The notes beneath the pieces were generated by a model. It saw only the letters and a program-made list of their open reading frames with translations, was not told the DNA's origin and did no database searches. A stretch of DNA of 36,427 nt from Bacteroidales bacterium (GTDB lineage Bacteria > Bacteroidota > Bacteroidia > Bacteroidales > UBA12077), in NCBI GenBank assembly GCA_022360575.1, contig JAKSCO010000166.1, positions 1 through 36,427 on the forward strand, read 5' to 3'. Positions within the stretch are counted from its first letter, which is position 1, and every line of letters starts with the position of its first letter. Shown here piece by piece: positions 8,791 through 18,072 of this stretch. A program made the translations under genes and the position numbers.

Positions 8791-8820
8791 AGACTGTTCA
8801 AAAAGGACAGTCTTTTTTTT
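8791..8820 (+). terminator. Rho-independent terminator after the DUF1573 gene
   Basis: AGACTGTTC pairs with GGACAGTCT (nine pairs including one G-U) around an A-rich loop and is followed by eight T. It lies 24 bases past the stop codon. Confidence 0.88.
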
Positions 8821-8894
8821 ATTTGTATTGCTTATGTTTTAATTTCGTAAATTAAAATATAAAGTTGAATATAAGCTAAAAGCATAAAATATAG

Positions 8895-10007
8895 ATGACT
8901 GAAAAAAAATCAAATAAAAAATCCGAGAAGTTTAAATCGGCTTTGCATGTTCAGGATGGAGTTGAACAGCCTGAATCAATAAATCCTGAGATAGCAAAAA
9001 AATTTCGCCGAAAAAAAAAGATACAATATACTGTTGATGAGTTTGTCGATGGAATATTAAAAGGCAACAGAACAATTTTAGGTCAAGCTATAACTTTAAT
9101 CGAGAGTAATTTGCAAGTGCATAACGATACTGCACAACAAATTATAGAGAAGTGTTTGCCTCATTCAGGAAATTCGATCCGAATAGGAATAACAGGAGTT
9201 CCTGGTGTCGGGAAAAGTACATTTATCGAATCAATGGGAAAACATATTACTAATCGAGGAGATAAATTAGCCGTATTAGCAGTTGATCCAAGTAGCGAGA
9301 AAACCAAAGGAAGTATCTTAGGAGATAAGACCAGAATGGAAGAACTATCTACTGATCCCAATGCTTTTATAAGACCATCACCTTCTGCTGGATCGTTAGG
9401 AGGTGTAGCTAGAAAAACTCGCGAAACAATTATTTTGTGCGAAGCTGCTGGGTTTAATGTTATTTTTATCGAAACTGTAGGTGTTGGGCAAAGCGAAACA
9501 GCGGTTCACTCAATGGTTGATTTCTTCTTATTATTAATGTTGGCTGGAGCTGGAGATGAATTACAGGGAATAAAACGAGGAATTATGGAGATGGCTGATG
9601 CAATAACTATAACAAAAGCTGATGGCGAAAATAAGCAAAAAGCAGATATGGCTAGAATAGAATATCAGAATGCCTTACATTTGTTTCCTCCTACCGAAAT
9701 AGGATGGATTCCAAAGGTACTAACATGCTCTTCGCTTCAGAAAACAGGTATTGAGAAAATATGGGAAACTTTGGAAGACTATATTACTTTAGCTCGTAAA
9801 ACAAATTATTTCGATGAGAAAAGAAAAAAACAAGCTAAATATTGGATGTACGAATCGATAAATGAAGCCTTAAAAAATAGCTTTTATAATAGATCTGATA
9901 TTAAAAATAAATTAAGCATATTCGAAAATAATGTTCTGAACGGAACAATGAACTCTTTTTTAGCTTCAAAGATGTTGATAAATGAATATCTGAAAAGTTC
10001 GAAATAA
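8895..10007 (+). CDS. meaB: Methylmalonyl-CoA mutase-associated GTPase MeaB
   Basis: A cytoplasmic G3E-family GTPase that guards and reloads the adenosylcobalamin enzyme methylmalonyl-CoA mutase, part of the succinate-propionate interconversion. Family motifs are intact: Walker A GVPGVGKST (101-109), the AVDPSSEKTKGSILGDKTRM segment, the ETVGVGQSE switch/Walker B region, and a TKADGEN base-specificity motif. A basic N-terminal tail precedes the G domain and a helical dimerisation tail follows it. The 370-residue length is slightly longer than the usual 310-340 because of that lysine-rich tail. The mutase subunit genes, often neighbours of meaB, are not in the window. The gene stands between the DUF1573 terminator and the tlpA-like gene. 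Confidence 0.95.
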   Translation: MTEKKSNKKSEKFKSALHVQDGVEQPESINPEIAKKFRRKKKIQYTVDEFVDGILKGNRTILGQAITLIESNLQVHNDTAQQIIEKCLPHSGNSIRIGITGVPGVGKSTFIESMGKHITNRGDKLAVLAVDPSSEKTKGSILGDKTRMEELSTDPNAFIRPSPSAGSLGGVARKTRETIILCEAAGFNVIFIETVGVGQSETAVHSMVDFFLLLMLAGAGDELQGIKRGIMEMADAITITKADGENKQKADMARIEYQNALHLFPPTEIGWIPKVLTCSSLQKTGIEKIWETLEDYITLARKTNYFDEKRKKQAKYWMYESINEALKNSFYNRSDIKNKLSIFENNVLNGTMNSFLASKMLINEYLKSSK

Positions 10008-10089
10008 GTATATTGATATATATAAAATTCTAATTATATGCATTTTTTTTGTATGTTTATCCTTCAAAAAAACACTTTAAAGAGATAAT

Positions 10090-11202
10090 ATGAAAAAGTT
10101 AATTTACAGTTTATTGGCAGGATTTTTTATGTTTTCTGCTTGTACAATGCAACCATCGTACAAAATAACAGGAACGATTGAAGGCTTAGAATCGAGTCAA
10201 GTAATATTAAAGAGCCTTAATAAAGGAAAGTTCGTAGCTATTGATTCAGCAAAAGTCGAAAATGGAACGTTTGTATTTAAAGGTTCTTTAACACAACCTG
10301 ATTTACATGCAATATCTTTGGCAGACAAACAAGAAATACAATTATTTATTGATAATTCAGAAATAACGATTCATGGTAATATCAAGAATATGGCAGAGCT
10401 AAAAATTGAAGGCTCTCAAGTAGCATCTTTATTCAAAAGTTTTTCTGATGAAATGAATACCATCAATACTAAAATGCGTGATATTTATAATAAGTATGTG
10501 CAGTTGAGTATGACTAAAGATTCTGATGAAAAAACACAAATGCTAAAGCAGATAGAGGGTGAGTATGTTGAAATGGAAAAAAAATCTGGAGATTTAGTAA
10601 AGAAGTATGTTGATGAGAATACAAGTAGTTATGTCGCTCCTTTTGTAGCATTAAACTACATGGCTCCTCGTTTAAGTTTAACCGAATTAGAAAAAGTTGT
10701 TGAATCTTTTGATCCTAAAATAGCTGATTCGAAGTATTTGGTTAAAATGAGAGAGAAAGTATCTAAACTTAAAAAAGTATCTATAGGACAACCATTCATT
10801 GATTTTACTTTAAATGATCCAGAAGGGAATCCTGTAGCATTATCTTCTGTTGCAGGAAAAGGAAAGTATGTTTTGCTTGACTTTTGGGCTAGTTGGTGTG
10901 GCCCTTGTCGTGCCGAAAATCCTGTTTTGGTAGAAAATTACGCAAAATATAAAGACAAAGGGTTTGAAATCTTTGCAGTTTCTCTAGATAAAGAGAAGAA
11001 ACCTTGGGTTGATGCTATTAAAAAAGATGGAATTGCTTGGATTCAAGTTTCTGATTTAAAATTTTGGAATACTGCAGCTCGCGAATTGTATGAATTTAAC
11101 TCAATCCCTCATAATATTCTTTTAGACAAAAATGGAATTATCATAGCTAAAGACCTTAGAGGAGAGGATTTAGGAGCTAAGCTAGCTGAATTATTGAATT
11201 AA
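10090..11202 (+). CDS. TlpA-type thiol-disulfide oxidoreductase lipoprotein with DUF4369 domain
   Basis: An envelope thioredoxin-fold protein that probably reduces or isomerises disulfides outside the cytoplasm. The lipoprotein signal at 1-18 ends FSAC (Cys18). Residues about 22-110 form the DUF4369 beta domain common in Bacteroidota TlpA proteins (KITGTIEGL, VENGTFVFKG). A charged helical linker follows, then an AhpC-TSA/Redoxin domain from about 230. The active site is WCGPC with Cys270 and Cys273, preceded by LLDFWAS. The cis-Pro segment SIPHNILLDKNG is present near 335-345. All catalytic features are intact. It begins 82 bases after meaB and is closed by a terminator. Confidence 0.94.
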   Translation: MKKLIYSLLAGFFMFSACTMQPSYKITGTIEGLESSQVILKSLNKGKFVAIDSAKVENGTFVFKGSLTQPDLHAISLADKQEIQLFIDNSEITIHGNIKNMAELKIEGSQVASLFKSFSDEMNTINTKMRDIYNKYVQLSMTKDSDEKTQMLKQIEGEYVEMEKKSGDLVKKYVDENTSSYVAPFVALNYMAPRLSLTELEKVVESFDPKIADSKYLVKMREKVSKLKKVSIGQPFIDFTLNDPEGNPVALSSVAGKGKYVLLDFWASWCGPCRAENPVLVENYAKYKDKGFEIFAVSLDKEKKPWVDAIKKDGIAWIQVSDLKFWNTAARELYEFNSIPHNILLDKNGIIIAKDLRGEDLGAKLAELLN

Positions 11203-11227
11203 ATATTCATTAATATAAAAAATTATG

Positions 11228-11253
11228 AAAGCTGTCTAAAAAGGACAGCTTTT
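11228..11253 (+). terminator. Rho-independent terminator after the TlpA-like gene
   Basis: AAAGCTGTC pairs perfectly with GACAGCTTT over a 7-nt loop (TAAAAAG), followed by a short T-rich tail. It lies 25 bases past the stop codon. Confidence 0.82.
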
Positions 11254-11553
11254 ACTTTTACATCCAAATAAAAAGGTTGTTAAATTGTAGCTGACACTAA
11301 ACTAAAGATCTTGAAAAATCAGATAAAAGTATCTTTTTGCGTTTTGAGTTTTGATTAAATAACCAAAACTATATTTTCACTTTGTATAAAAGAAAATCCC
11401 AATCGAAGAAGTTTATTCTTCTTTGATTCCTGAAGTCGCTTCGCGAAGTTCTAACTTTGTTGCAAATGTAAAGAAGCTTAACTTATGTTAATTTTCGATA
11501 CAAATAACATATAATACTTATCCGAAATACGATACTCTTCGTAGAGTTTTCAA
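11254..11553. other. Intergenic region with an isolated promoter box and a hairpin
   Basis: This 300-bp gap separates two convergent genes. It contains no open frame that looks genuine. On the minus strand a perfect TAnnTTTG box (TACATTTG, 11463-11470) points away from the beta-lactamase-like gene, and an inverted repeat lies downstream of it at 11401-11428. A GC-rich palindrome CTTCGCGAAG lies between the two. Confidence 0.45.
11463..11470 (-). promoter_or_regulatory. Orphan -7 promoter box (TACATTTG)
   Basis: The minus strand matches TAnnTTTG exactly. No coding region lies downstream on that strand before the convergent tlpA-like gene, so if active it would make a short RNA of about 60-80 nt ending near the 11401-11428 hairpin. 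Confidence 0.3.
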
Positions 11554-12927
11554 CTAATACAACCTTTTTTGCAAACACATTTGGTTAAATAATCCTAAAC
11601 GACGAGCAGCCACATGGCTATTCGATTTATAAAGTATTTGACTAACTTTAATTAATTTTACTGTATCAAGAACAAGATTTTCGTTGTTCAGATATTTCAA
11701 GGCAGGCATTAATCCCTCATCTAAAATTGTTGCTATTACCTCTTGTGTTGTATTGCAAGTAGATGTATCTCCAATAACTTTTTGGATTTCGCGAATTATC
11801 GAATTATTAAGAGAACTTGAGGTATGATTTAAAATAATTATTGTATTTGTATCTTCAACATAACGTAGCATACTTGTTCTAAATCCATTCCATTTACCAT
11901 GATGATAGGCTATTTTTTTCTGATCGTGTTTCTTTATACGAAATCCAAACCCATAAGGAATTTCATACTTATCTCGTAATTTAAATGTTGATATAGCTTC
12001 TTGCATCGTTTCTTTCGAAACCAATATATTACTATATAAAGCTCTATCCCATTTAAATAAATCTGCTGTTGTAGAGTATACTCCTTTGTCGCCTACAGTT
12101 CCGTCATTTATCGTCTCCGGAATTTCTCTATATCTACGTCCTCTATAATAATAGCCTTTTAATTTTTTTCTTTGACAACTAGCAACAGAACTACTATAAA
12201 CAAAGGTATTTTTCATTTGTAGAGGATCAAAGATATTTTGTTGCATAAACTCACAAAAGTTATTTCCTGAAATCCGTTCAACTATAGATGCCAATACAAC
12301 ATAGCCTGTATTAGAATAGTCCCATCTTTTGCCTGGAGTAAAATATAAGCCCAACTTATACTCAGATAATAACTTTATCACATCCTCGTTTAAAGGAGCT
12401 TCCTTTTTGTTCCAATGATGCTCAACCAACCAATAATAATTTGGCAAGCCTGATGTATGGTTCAATAGCATTCTTACTGTTATTTGCGGATAAGGGAACT
12501 CAGGAATATATTTTGTTACTGTATCATCATAGCTCAATCTATTTTGCTCTTTCAGAATCATTATAGCCATTGCAGTAAACTGCTTACTCACCGATGCTAA
12601 CTGAAAAATATCATTTTCTTTAAGATTCCTTCTTTTTCTCAAATCAGCATATCCAAAAGATTTATTATAAATACATTTCCCTTTATAAGCAACCAATACA
12701 CTTCCATTAAAATATGCTTTCTTTCTCTTTTGCTGCATTATCGAATCAATAATCTTTGCTTTATCTTGATAAAAAATTTTCTTTATCTCATCTTTTATCA
12801 AACGAGAAACAATTTCTTTTTGAGGTTTATTTTCTTTTTGGGGTTCTGGGTTAAATCCTAAAACAACAATTGAAACAGTAAAAACTAATGATAATAATAA
12901 GTATATTTTCAGTTGATTGTAATCCAT
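11554..12927 (-). CDS. Serine hydrolase of the beta-lactamase/class C penicillin-binding family
   Basis: A membrane-anchored or exported serine hydrolase of the Beta-lactamase (PF00144) group, which includes AmpC, DD-peptidases and esterases. A single N-terminal hydrophobic helix (about 7-24) is followed by a charged linker and the catalytic domain from about 70. The three active-site motifs are present: SVSK (Ser112, Lys115), YSN (Tyr204, Asn206) and HHG (342-344). LNHTSGLP at about 155-162 is also typical of the group. A C-terminal extension of about 70 residues after the domain is helical and of unknown role. The true substrate (peptidoglycan, ester or peptide) cannot be read from sequence, and resistance should not be assumed. 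It is separated from murF-alr by 243 bp and probably has its own promoter. Confidence 0.88.
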   Translation of the reverse strand: MDYNQLKIYLLLSLVFTVSIVVLGFNPEPQKENKPQKEIVSRLIKDEIKKIFYQDKAKIIDSIMQQKRKKAYFNGSVLVAYKGKCIYNKSFGYADLRKRRNLKENDIFQLASVSKQFTAMAIMILKEQNRLSYDDTVTKYIPEFPYPQITVRMLLNHTSGLPNYYWLVEHHWNKKEAPLNEDVIKLLSEYKLGLYFTPGKRWDYSNTGYVVLASIVERISGNNFCEFMQQNIFDPLQMKNTFVYSSSVASCQRKKLKGYYYRGRRYREIPETINDGTVGDKGVYSTTADLFKWDRALYSNILVSKETMQEAISTFKLRDKYEIPYGFGFRIKKHDQKKIAYHHGKWNGFRTSMLRYVEDTNTIIILNHTSSSLNNSIIREIQKVIGDTSTCNTTQEVIATILDEGLMPALKYLNNENLVLDTVKLIKVSQILYKSNSHVAARRLGLFNQMCLQKRLY

Positions 12928-13170
12928 AATGTCAATTTATTTACAAGGTTTTCTCAAAATCACAGCCAAAGTAAATATTTTTTTTCGAATCATTCTTTAT
13001 TTTATTTTGCAAGTAATCTTAGAAATCAATATTTTTTATCAACAACATCACAAATTGCAATTATCATACCATCTTGTAAAGAGCAGAAAATGCAGGAGAT
13101 AGAAAGTTTTTAACAAAAAAGATTATTCTCTTATTGTAGATTTATATATTTTGTGGAAAAAATTTGAACA

Positions 13171-15633
13171 TTATTCGTGAAAGTAAACTCTTTTTACTCT
13201 GGTAGATATACTTGTAAATATCTCGTAAGGAATTGTATTTAACTGTTTAGCTAATTTATTAACAGCTCTATCTTTCCCAAAAACAATAACCTCATCACCT
13301 TCGTGAATATTACACCCTGTAATATCAACAATACACATATCCATACAAATATTACCTATAATAGAAACATTAAATCCATTAATAAATAATGTGCCCACAC
13401 CATTCCCTAACCTACGGTCTAAACCATCGGCATAACCTATGGGTATTATTGCAATTGTAGTATCTTTTACAATCTTTGCTTTGCGGCTATACCCTACCGT
13501 CTCGTTTTTCGAAACTTGCTTTGTTTGAAGCACTGTACTTTTTAAAGTACTAACAACACGAAGATCTTTTTGATTAACCGATGAAATACCATACAAACCT
13601 ATCCCTAACCGTACCATTTCAAACTGAGCCTCAGGAAAACGTTCTATACCTGCCGAGTTTAGTATATGCCGGATAATTGGATAGGTAAACTCCTTCTTTA
13701 TTTTTTTACTCATAAAGTCAAATGCCTTTACTTGCTCTTGAGTAAATAAATCATGCTTTTTCTCATCGCTTGCTGCCAAATGCGAAAAAATAGAGGCCAA
13801 CTTAATATTCGAACTTTGTTTTAATTCTTGAATTAGAATATCTAATTCATCGGCAATAAATCCTAAGCGATGCATACCTGTATCTAACTTTAGATGTATT
13901 GGATAAGAAAGAAAACCTCTTTTCGAAACTGCTATTTTAAATTGCCGCAATATTTTTAGACCGTAAATCTCTGGTTCTAATTTATAATCTAACATCAAAT
14001 CAAAACTTTCACTATCAGGATTCATCACAATTATAGGTATTTTTATCCCTGCTTTACGCAAAGCAACACCTTCATCAACAACAGCAACACCCAGATAGTC
14101 TACTCCATGATATTGTAAAATATTTGCAATTTCAAATGTTCCGCTTCCGTACGATAATGCTTTTACCATTATCATAATTCGTGTTTGAGGTTTAAGTTTT
14201 GCCTTAAAATGATTTAAGTTATAAATCAACGAATTTAAATCTATTTCGAGTACTGTCCGATGAACCTTTTCTTCGATATGTTTTGCTATTTTTTCAAATT
14301 CGAAACTGCGTGCTCCTTTTAACAAAATAGCCTCATTGTTAAAATAACTTTCTGATATTTTTTCTATAAACTCCTGTGTAGATCGAAAAAATTCTTTGTC
14401 AACAGAGAATTTATCTGCTTGTGCTAAAACTGATTTCCCTACACCAATCAGTCGATTTATTTTAAATTCAGATATTAATGCAGAAACTTCACTATACAAT
14501 TCATCTTCAGATTTTCCGCTCTGAAAAATATCTGATAATATAAGAGTTTTCTTTTTGTGCTGATTTTGTTGATTTAAATAATTAAGAGCTATACCCAATG
14601 AATTCAAATCAGAACTATAACAATCATTTATTATTGTACAATTATTAACTCCCTTTTTTAACTCCATTCGCATAGCTATTGGAGGCAAACACAGAAATTG
14701 TTCTTTTAAACTATCCGATTGGAAACCCAGAGCCAATACAAGAGCCAAAGTATGAATTGCATCTATTATCGAAGCTTTATCGCTAAACGGGATTTCTATA
14801 TCTTGTTCCTTATTTTCATACAAATATTCAATTATTGTAGTTTTTGACAACTTACGAATAGAATTTATCTGTAACTGAGCATCGTCTTTCTCTGACCAAG
14901 TAAATGTCTTTTTAGATTTTAAAACCTTATCTCTTAAAATAGCCTCGTGTATCAGTTTATAATCTTTACAATAAACTAAACAATCAGAATTGATAAATAA
15001 TTTCAGTTTTTCATTTAATTTATCTTCAATACTGGAAAAATTTTCTTGATGAGATTCGCCAATATTAGTTATTAATCCTACATTCGGTTCTATTATTTTT
15101 TGAAGAGTACTCATTTCGTCAGGCAAAGAAATTCCTGCTTCGAAAATTGCTAAATCAAAATCTTTTTGCATTAACCATACCGACAAAGGAACTCCTACTT
15201 GAGAATTATAACTTTTAGGACTACGTATAATCTTCTTTTCTTTTTGTAAAATATGATATAACCATTCTTTTACAATCGTTTTTCCATTACTCCCAGTTAT
15301 ACCAACAACAGGATACAAAAAATTTTTACGATGATATGAAGCCAAGTGTTGTAAAGCAACTAAACTATCATTAACTAATGAAAAGTTGGCTTCGGTTAAT
15401 TCCTTGTAATTATCGGGTAAATTCTCAACAATAAAATTTTTAATACCTCTTTTATACAAATCAGAAATAAAATCATGCCCATCATGTCGTTTACCTTTTA
15501 TTGCAACAAACAAAGTATTTTTTACAGTTGATACCGATCTTGAATCAATCAATAAATTCTCAATATCAACATCATTTTCGCCTATCTGTTTTGCGCCAAT
15601 TATTTCTGTTATTTTCGAGATTTTATACATCAT
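13171..15633 (-). CDS. murF-alr: Bifunctional UDP-MurNAc-tripeptide:D-Ala-D-Ala ligase / alanine racemase
   Basis: A cytoplasmic peptidoglycan enzyme combining two steps of D-alanine use: the racemase makes D-Ala and the ligase adds the D-Ala-D-Ala dipeptide to UDP-MurNAc-tripeptide. Residues 1-455 are MurF-like, with the ATP loop GSNGKT (114-119) and a [10 protein letters not shown] segment (337-346) equivalent to the family DAYNANP motif. Residues about 458-820 are alanine racemase: the PLP lysine is Lys491 in VKALSYGSG, the substrate-site Tyr is probably Tyr715 in VGYSRKA, and the C-terminal beta domain contains IGNICMDM. This fusion is a known Bacteroidota arrangement. Two ATG codons open the gene (15633, 15630); both overlap the end of tdk by 8-11 bases, implying coupling. 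Confidence 0.95.
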   Translation of the reverse strand: MMYKISKITEIIGAKQIGENDVDIENLLIDSRSVSTVKNTLFVAIKGKRHDGHDFISDLYKRGIKNFIVENLPDNYKELTEANFSLVNDSLVALQHLASYHRKNFLYPVVGITGSNGKTIVKEWLYHILQKEKKIIRSPKSYNSQVGVPLSVWLMQKDFDLAIFEAGISLPDEMSTLQKIIEPNVGLITNIGESHQENFSSIEDKLNEKLKLFINSDCLVYCKDYKLIHEAILRDKVLKSKKTFTWSEKDDAQLQINSIRKLSKTTIIEYLYENKEQDIEIPFSDKASIIDAIHTLALVLALGFQSDSLKEQFLCLPPIAMRMELKKGVNNCTIINDCYSSDLNSLGIALNYLNQQNQHKKKTLILSDIFQSGKSEDELYSEVSALISEFKINRLIGVGKSVLAQADKFSVDKEFFRSTQEFIEKISESYFNNEAILLKGARSFEFEKIAKHIEEKVHRTVLEIDLNSLIYNLNHFKAKLKPQTRIMIMVKALSYGSGTFEIANILQYHGVDYLGVAVVDEGVALRKAGIKIPIIVMNPDSESFDLMLDYKLEPEIYGLKILRQFKIAVSKRGFLSYPIHLKLDTGMHRLGFIADELDILIQELKQSSNIKLASIFSHLAASDEKKHDLFTQEQVKAFDFMSKKIKKEFTYPIIRHILNSAGIERFPEAQFEMVRLGIGLYGISSVNQKDLRVVSTLKSTVLQTKQVSKNETVGYSRKAKIVKDTTIAIIPIGYADGLDRRLGNGVGTLFINGFNVSIIGNICMDMCIVDITGCNIHEGDEVIVFGKDRAVNKLAKQLNTIPYEIFTSISTRVKRVYFHE

Positions 15634-16216
15634 GAGTTTCCTCTGACATTACTTTGTTATAGCAAACTCGGCATAAAGGTTCATATTCTGCTGTTTCACC
15701 TAATAATACCAATTTATCACTCTTGGCAATGCGATGCGAATATTGAGCCAAGTTGCCACATTTCATACAGATAGCATGTACTTTAGTAAGATATTCAGCT
15801 TCTGCCATCAATGCAGGGATTGGACCAAAAGGCTTACCTAGATAGTCCATATCTAAACCAGCAACAATAACCCTAATACCATCATTGGCTAACTGATTAC
15901 AAACTTCAACTAAGTTGTTATCAAAAAACTGGGCTTCGTCTATACCAACAACATCAACATTGCCTGTTAAAAGTAAAATATTCCCCGAAGATTCAACAGG
16001 AGTAGATCGAATTGTTGTTGAATCATGAGATACAACATCCTCTTGAGAATATCGAGTATCGATCATTGGTTTAAATATTTCTACTTTAAGCTTTGCATAT
16101 TCTGCGCGTTTTAATCTACGTATTAATTCTTCAGTTTTCCCCGAAAACATCGACCCGCAGATTACTTCAATCCATCCTCTATTTTTACTCTTTTTATTTG
16201 TACCTTCGAAAAACAT
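15623..16216 (-). CDS. tdk: Thymidine kinase (type II)
   Basis: A cytoplasmic enzyme that phosphorylates thymidine to dTMP in pyrimidine salvage. The 197-residue length fits the type II family. Visible elements are the P-loop GSMFSGKT (21-28), the catalytic-base segment DEAQFF (93-98, Glu94), and the lasso-region zinc ligands Cys150, Cys153, Cys182 and Cys185 in CMKCG and CRVC. It is the first gene of a tdk-murF-alr pair: the coding regions overlap by 11 bases. The start lies only 59 bp from a divergent plus-strand gene, so the promoters of both genes are packed in that spacer. Confidence 0.96.
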   Translation of the reverse strand: MFFEGTNKKSKNRGWIEVICGSMFSGKTEELIRRLKRAEYAKLKVEIFKPMIDTRYSQEDVVSHDSTTIRSTPVESSGNILLLTGNVDVVGIDEAQFFDNNLVEVCNQLANDGIRVIVAGLDMDYLGKPFGPIPALMAEAEYLTKVHAICMKCGNLAQYSHRIAKSDKLVLLGETAEYEPLCRVCYNKVMSEETHDV

Positions 16217-16244
16217 CCTATACCAAATTGTAAACTATTATCGT

Positions 16245-16252
16245 TATTTTTG
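16245..16252 (+). promoter_or_regulatory. Putative -7 promoter box for the gene at 16276
   Basis: TATTTTTG matches TAnnTTTG 23 bases before the ATG at 16276, in the 59-bp spacer shared with the divergent tdk gene. Confidence 0.45.
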
Positions 16253-16275
16253 CAAAATATAATTATCATAATATC

Positions 16276-17028
16276 ATGAACAAAATCAAAAAAATCCAGA
16301 ATCTCAAAGAAGATATTCAAGATATTTATTCTATCGTAACTCGATTCGAAAATACTAATCAAATGCATCAGTTAGATATCGATCTTGCTCTCTCAAAAGT
16401 AAGAAATCTTTATGATTTATTTTTAAAATTAAACAACAAAGAAACAGAGACCACTGAGTTTCAAGAAAAAGAAATCTCAACAAATCACAATCCTATTTTT
16501 CAAGAGAAAACACTAATTAAAGGAGAGCAAATCGAAAAAGACTTCCCTGATATAAAATCAGAAGATATTATTTCTGAAAAAAAAGTTCAGGAGACATTCG
16601 AAGTGACAAAAACTAAAACACTCCCTAAAAAAGAAAAAGTTCTTTCATCACCAAAATCTTCGAGTAAATTAACATCTAAAACCAACCCTAAAAACGGGAC
16701 CTCTGAAATTATTGCAGATAAATTTCAATCAAAGAAATTTATATACGATAATATTTCAAAGAAAAACAACCCGAATGATTTATCAAGTAAAATGCAATTT
16801 AAACCAATAAAAGATATCAATACGGCCATTGGGTTAAATGATAAATTCATTTTTATCCGAGAACTCTTTAATGGAGATAAAGAAAGCTATCATGAAACAA
16901 TACAGGTTTTAAACAATTTTGACACATTTGATAATGCTTTCAACTTCTTAACACAAAATTTTGATTGGAATGCTGAAGATGCCAATTTTGTTAAACTTAC
17001 CGAACTTGTTCGAAGAAAATATTTATAA
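16276..17028 (+). CDS. Uncharacterised Bacteroidota protein, coiled-coil N-terminus and conserved-looking C-terminal domain
   Basis: I do not recognise a named family. The 250-residue protein has no signal peptide or membrane helix, so it is probably cytoplasmic. Residues 1-55 form a charged amphipathic helix with coiled-coil character. Residues about 56-175 are low-complexity, rich in Lys, Ser, Thr and Glu, and likely disordered. Residues about 176-250 are compact and look like the folded part: DINTAIGLNDKFIFIRELFNG (about 179-199), then a helical segment with the NFDWNAED motif and a final basic helix. The sequence is AT-rich like its neighbours. It starts from a short divergent promoter region with tdk and is followed 21 bases later by rsmI, so it is probably co-transcribed with rsmI. 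Confidence 0.8.
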   Translation: MNKIKKIQNLKEDIQDIYSIVTRFENTNQMHQLDIDLALSKVRNLYDLFLKLNNKETETTEFQEKEISTNHNPIFQEKTLIKGEQIEKDFPDIKSEDIISEKKVQETFEVTKTKTLPKKEKVLSSPKSSSKLTSKTNPKNGTSEIIADKFQSKKFIYDNISKKNNPNDLSSKMQFKPIKDINTAIGLNDKFIFIRELFNGDKESYHETIQVLNNFDTFDNAFNFLTQNFDWNAEDANFVKLTELVRRKYL

Positions 17029-17049
17029 TACCTACTAGCATAAACTTAT

Positions 17050-17760
17050 ATGAGCAAACTATATTTAGTCCCAACTCCTATCGGAAATTTAGAAGATATA
17101 ACATTTAGAGCAATACGTATTTTAAAAGAAGTCGATATTATTTTAGCTGAAGACACTCGAAAAACAAAAATTTTACTAAATCATTATGATATAAATAAAC
17201 CAGTTATAGCTCATCATAAATTCAATGAACACAAATCAATCCCTTCAATCTTAAATAGGATTAATGGAGGGGAAACCATTGCTTTAGTTTCTGATGCCGG
17301 AACTCCAGGTATCTCGGATCCTGGTTTTTTAATTGCTCGTTCATGCATCGAAGCAGATGTTGAAATAGAGAGTTTACCCGGAGCTACAGCCTTTGTTCCT
17401 GCATTAATAAATTCAGGATTACCCAATGATCGATTTTCTTTCGAAGGGTTCTTACCTCAAAAAAAAGGTCGCCAAAAACGATTAAATGAACTCATCAACG
17501 AACAGAAAACAATGATTTTTTACGAATCTCCTTATCGTTTATTGAAAACGTTAACTCAATTTTCTGATTTTTTTGGAGAAGATAGAAAAGCTGCTGTTTC
17601 GAGAGAAATAACAAAAATTCATGAAGAAAACAAAAGAGGAACATTAAAAGCTCTTATCGATTTTTACTCAAAAGCTACAATAAAAGGAGAAATTGTTATC
17701 GTTGTTGAAGGAGCATCAAGTTACAAAAAAACACAATTAAATAGTACAGAATCGGAATAA
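17050..17760 (+). CDS. rsmI: 16S rRNA (cytidine1402-2'-O)-methyltransferase RsmI
   Basis: A cytoplasmic SAM-dependent enzyme that 2'-O-methylates C1402 in the decoding centre of 16S rRNA, together with RsmH fine-tuning start-codon use and fidelity. The 236-residue sequence shows the tetrapyrrole-methylase-fold signatures of the family: LYLVPTPIGNLEDITFRAIRIL (4-25), AEDTRKTKILLNHY (33-46) and the glycine-rich SDAGTPGISDPG loop (81-92), then PGATAFVPALINSGLP and FEGFLPQKKGRQKR. All are intact. It is 21 bases downstream of the uncharacterised gene and has no clear terminator. Confidence 0.96.
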   Translation: MSKLYLVPTPIGNLEDITFRAIRILKEVDIILAEDTRKTKILLNHYDINKPVIAHHKFNEHKSIPSILNRINGGETIALVSDAGTPGISDPGFLIARSCIEADVEIESLPGATAFVPALINSGLPNDRFSFEGFLPQKKGRQKRLNELINEQKTMIFYESPYRLLKTLTQFSDFFGEDRKAAVSREITKIHEENKRGTLKALIDFYSKATIKGEIVIVVEGASSYKKTQLNSTESE

Positions 17761-18017
17761 CAGATTAAAAAAAGTCGGAGGATACAAATTAGAAAACAAA
17801 AACTTACCAAATAAATTACCGAACCAAAAATAGAAATGAGTAAAGAATTTTATTTTCATTGAAATGTACCCTTACGACTTATTTTTTCTAATAATATTCA
17901 TTAAAACTTAATTCTTTTATTGTTTGTTTAATTTTAAAACCAAACGCCCGGTATGCAAATGTAAAATAAGCTAAGAATAAAACAATCCATTTCTAATTCT
18001 TTCTTCGTAAAACATAA
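17761..18017. other. Intergenic region between convergent rsmI and the helicase gene
   Basis: No coding frame or RNA gene is recognised in this AT-rich stretch. It contains an isolated minus-strand TAnnTTTG box at 17956-17963 with no gene behind it, and the helicase terminator lies at its right end. Confidence 0.45.
17956..17963 (-). promoter_or_regulatory. Orphan -7 promoter box (TACATTTG)
   Basis: A perfect TAnnTTTG match on the minus strand, about 55 bases beyond the helicase terminator and pointing toward the 3' end of rsmI. The surrounding GCAAATGTAAA and a nearby AAGCT also occur at the other orphan box near 11463. Confidence 0.28.
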
Positions 18018-18053
18018 AAAAAGTTGCTAAAATATCAATCTTAGCAACTTTTT
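18018..18053 (-). terminator. Rho-independent terminator of the DEAD-box helicase gene
   Basis: A perfect 13-bp stem (AAAAAGTTGCTAA with TTAGCAACTTTTT) with a 10-nt loop begins 20 bases past the helicase stop. A- and T-runs flank both sides, so it could also stop plus-strand transcripts from rsmI. Confidence 0.87.
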
Positions 18054-18072
18054 ATTTATGAGTAATATTAAT

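Noticed and set aside
11534-11550. Plus-strand terminator-like hairpin ACTCT/AGAGT with T tail
   Set aside because: Only five pairs and three or four T, and the upstream plus-strand gene already has a strong terminator at 11228.
11554-12927. Antibiotic-resistance beta-lactamase
   Set aside because: The motifs define only the broad serine hydrolase family, which includes DD-peptidases and esterases; the long linker and C-terminal extension do not match AmpC.
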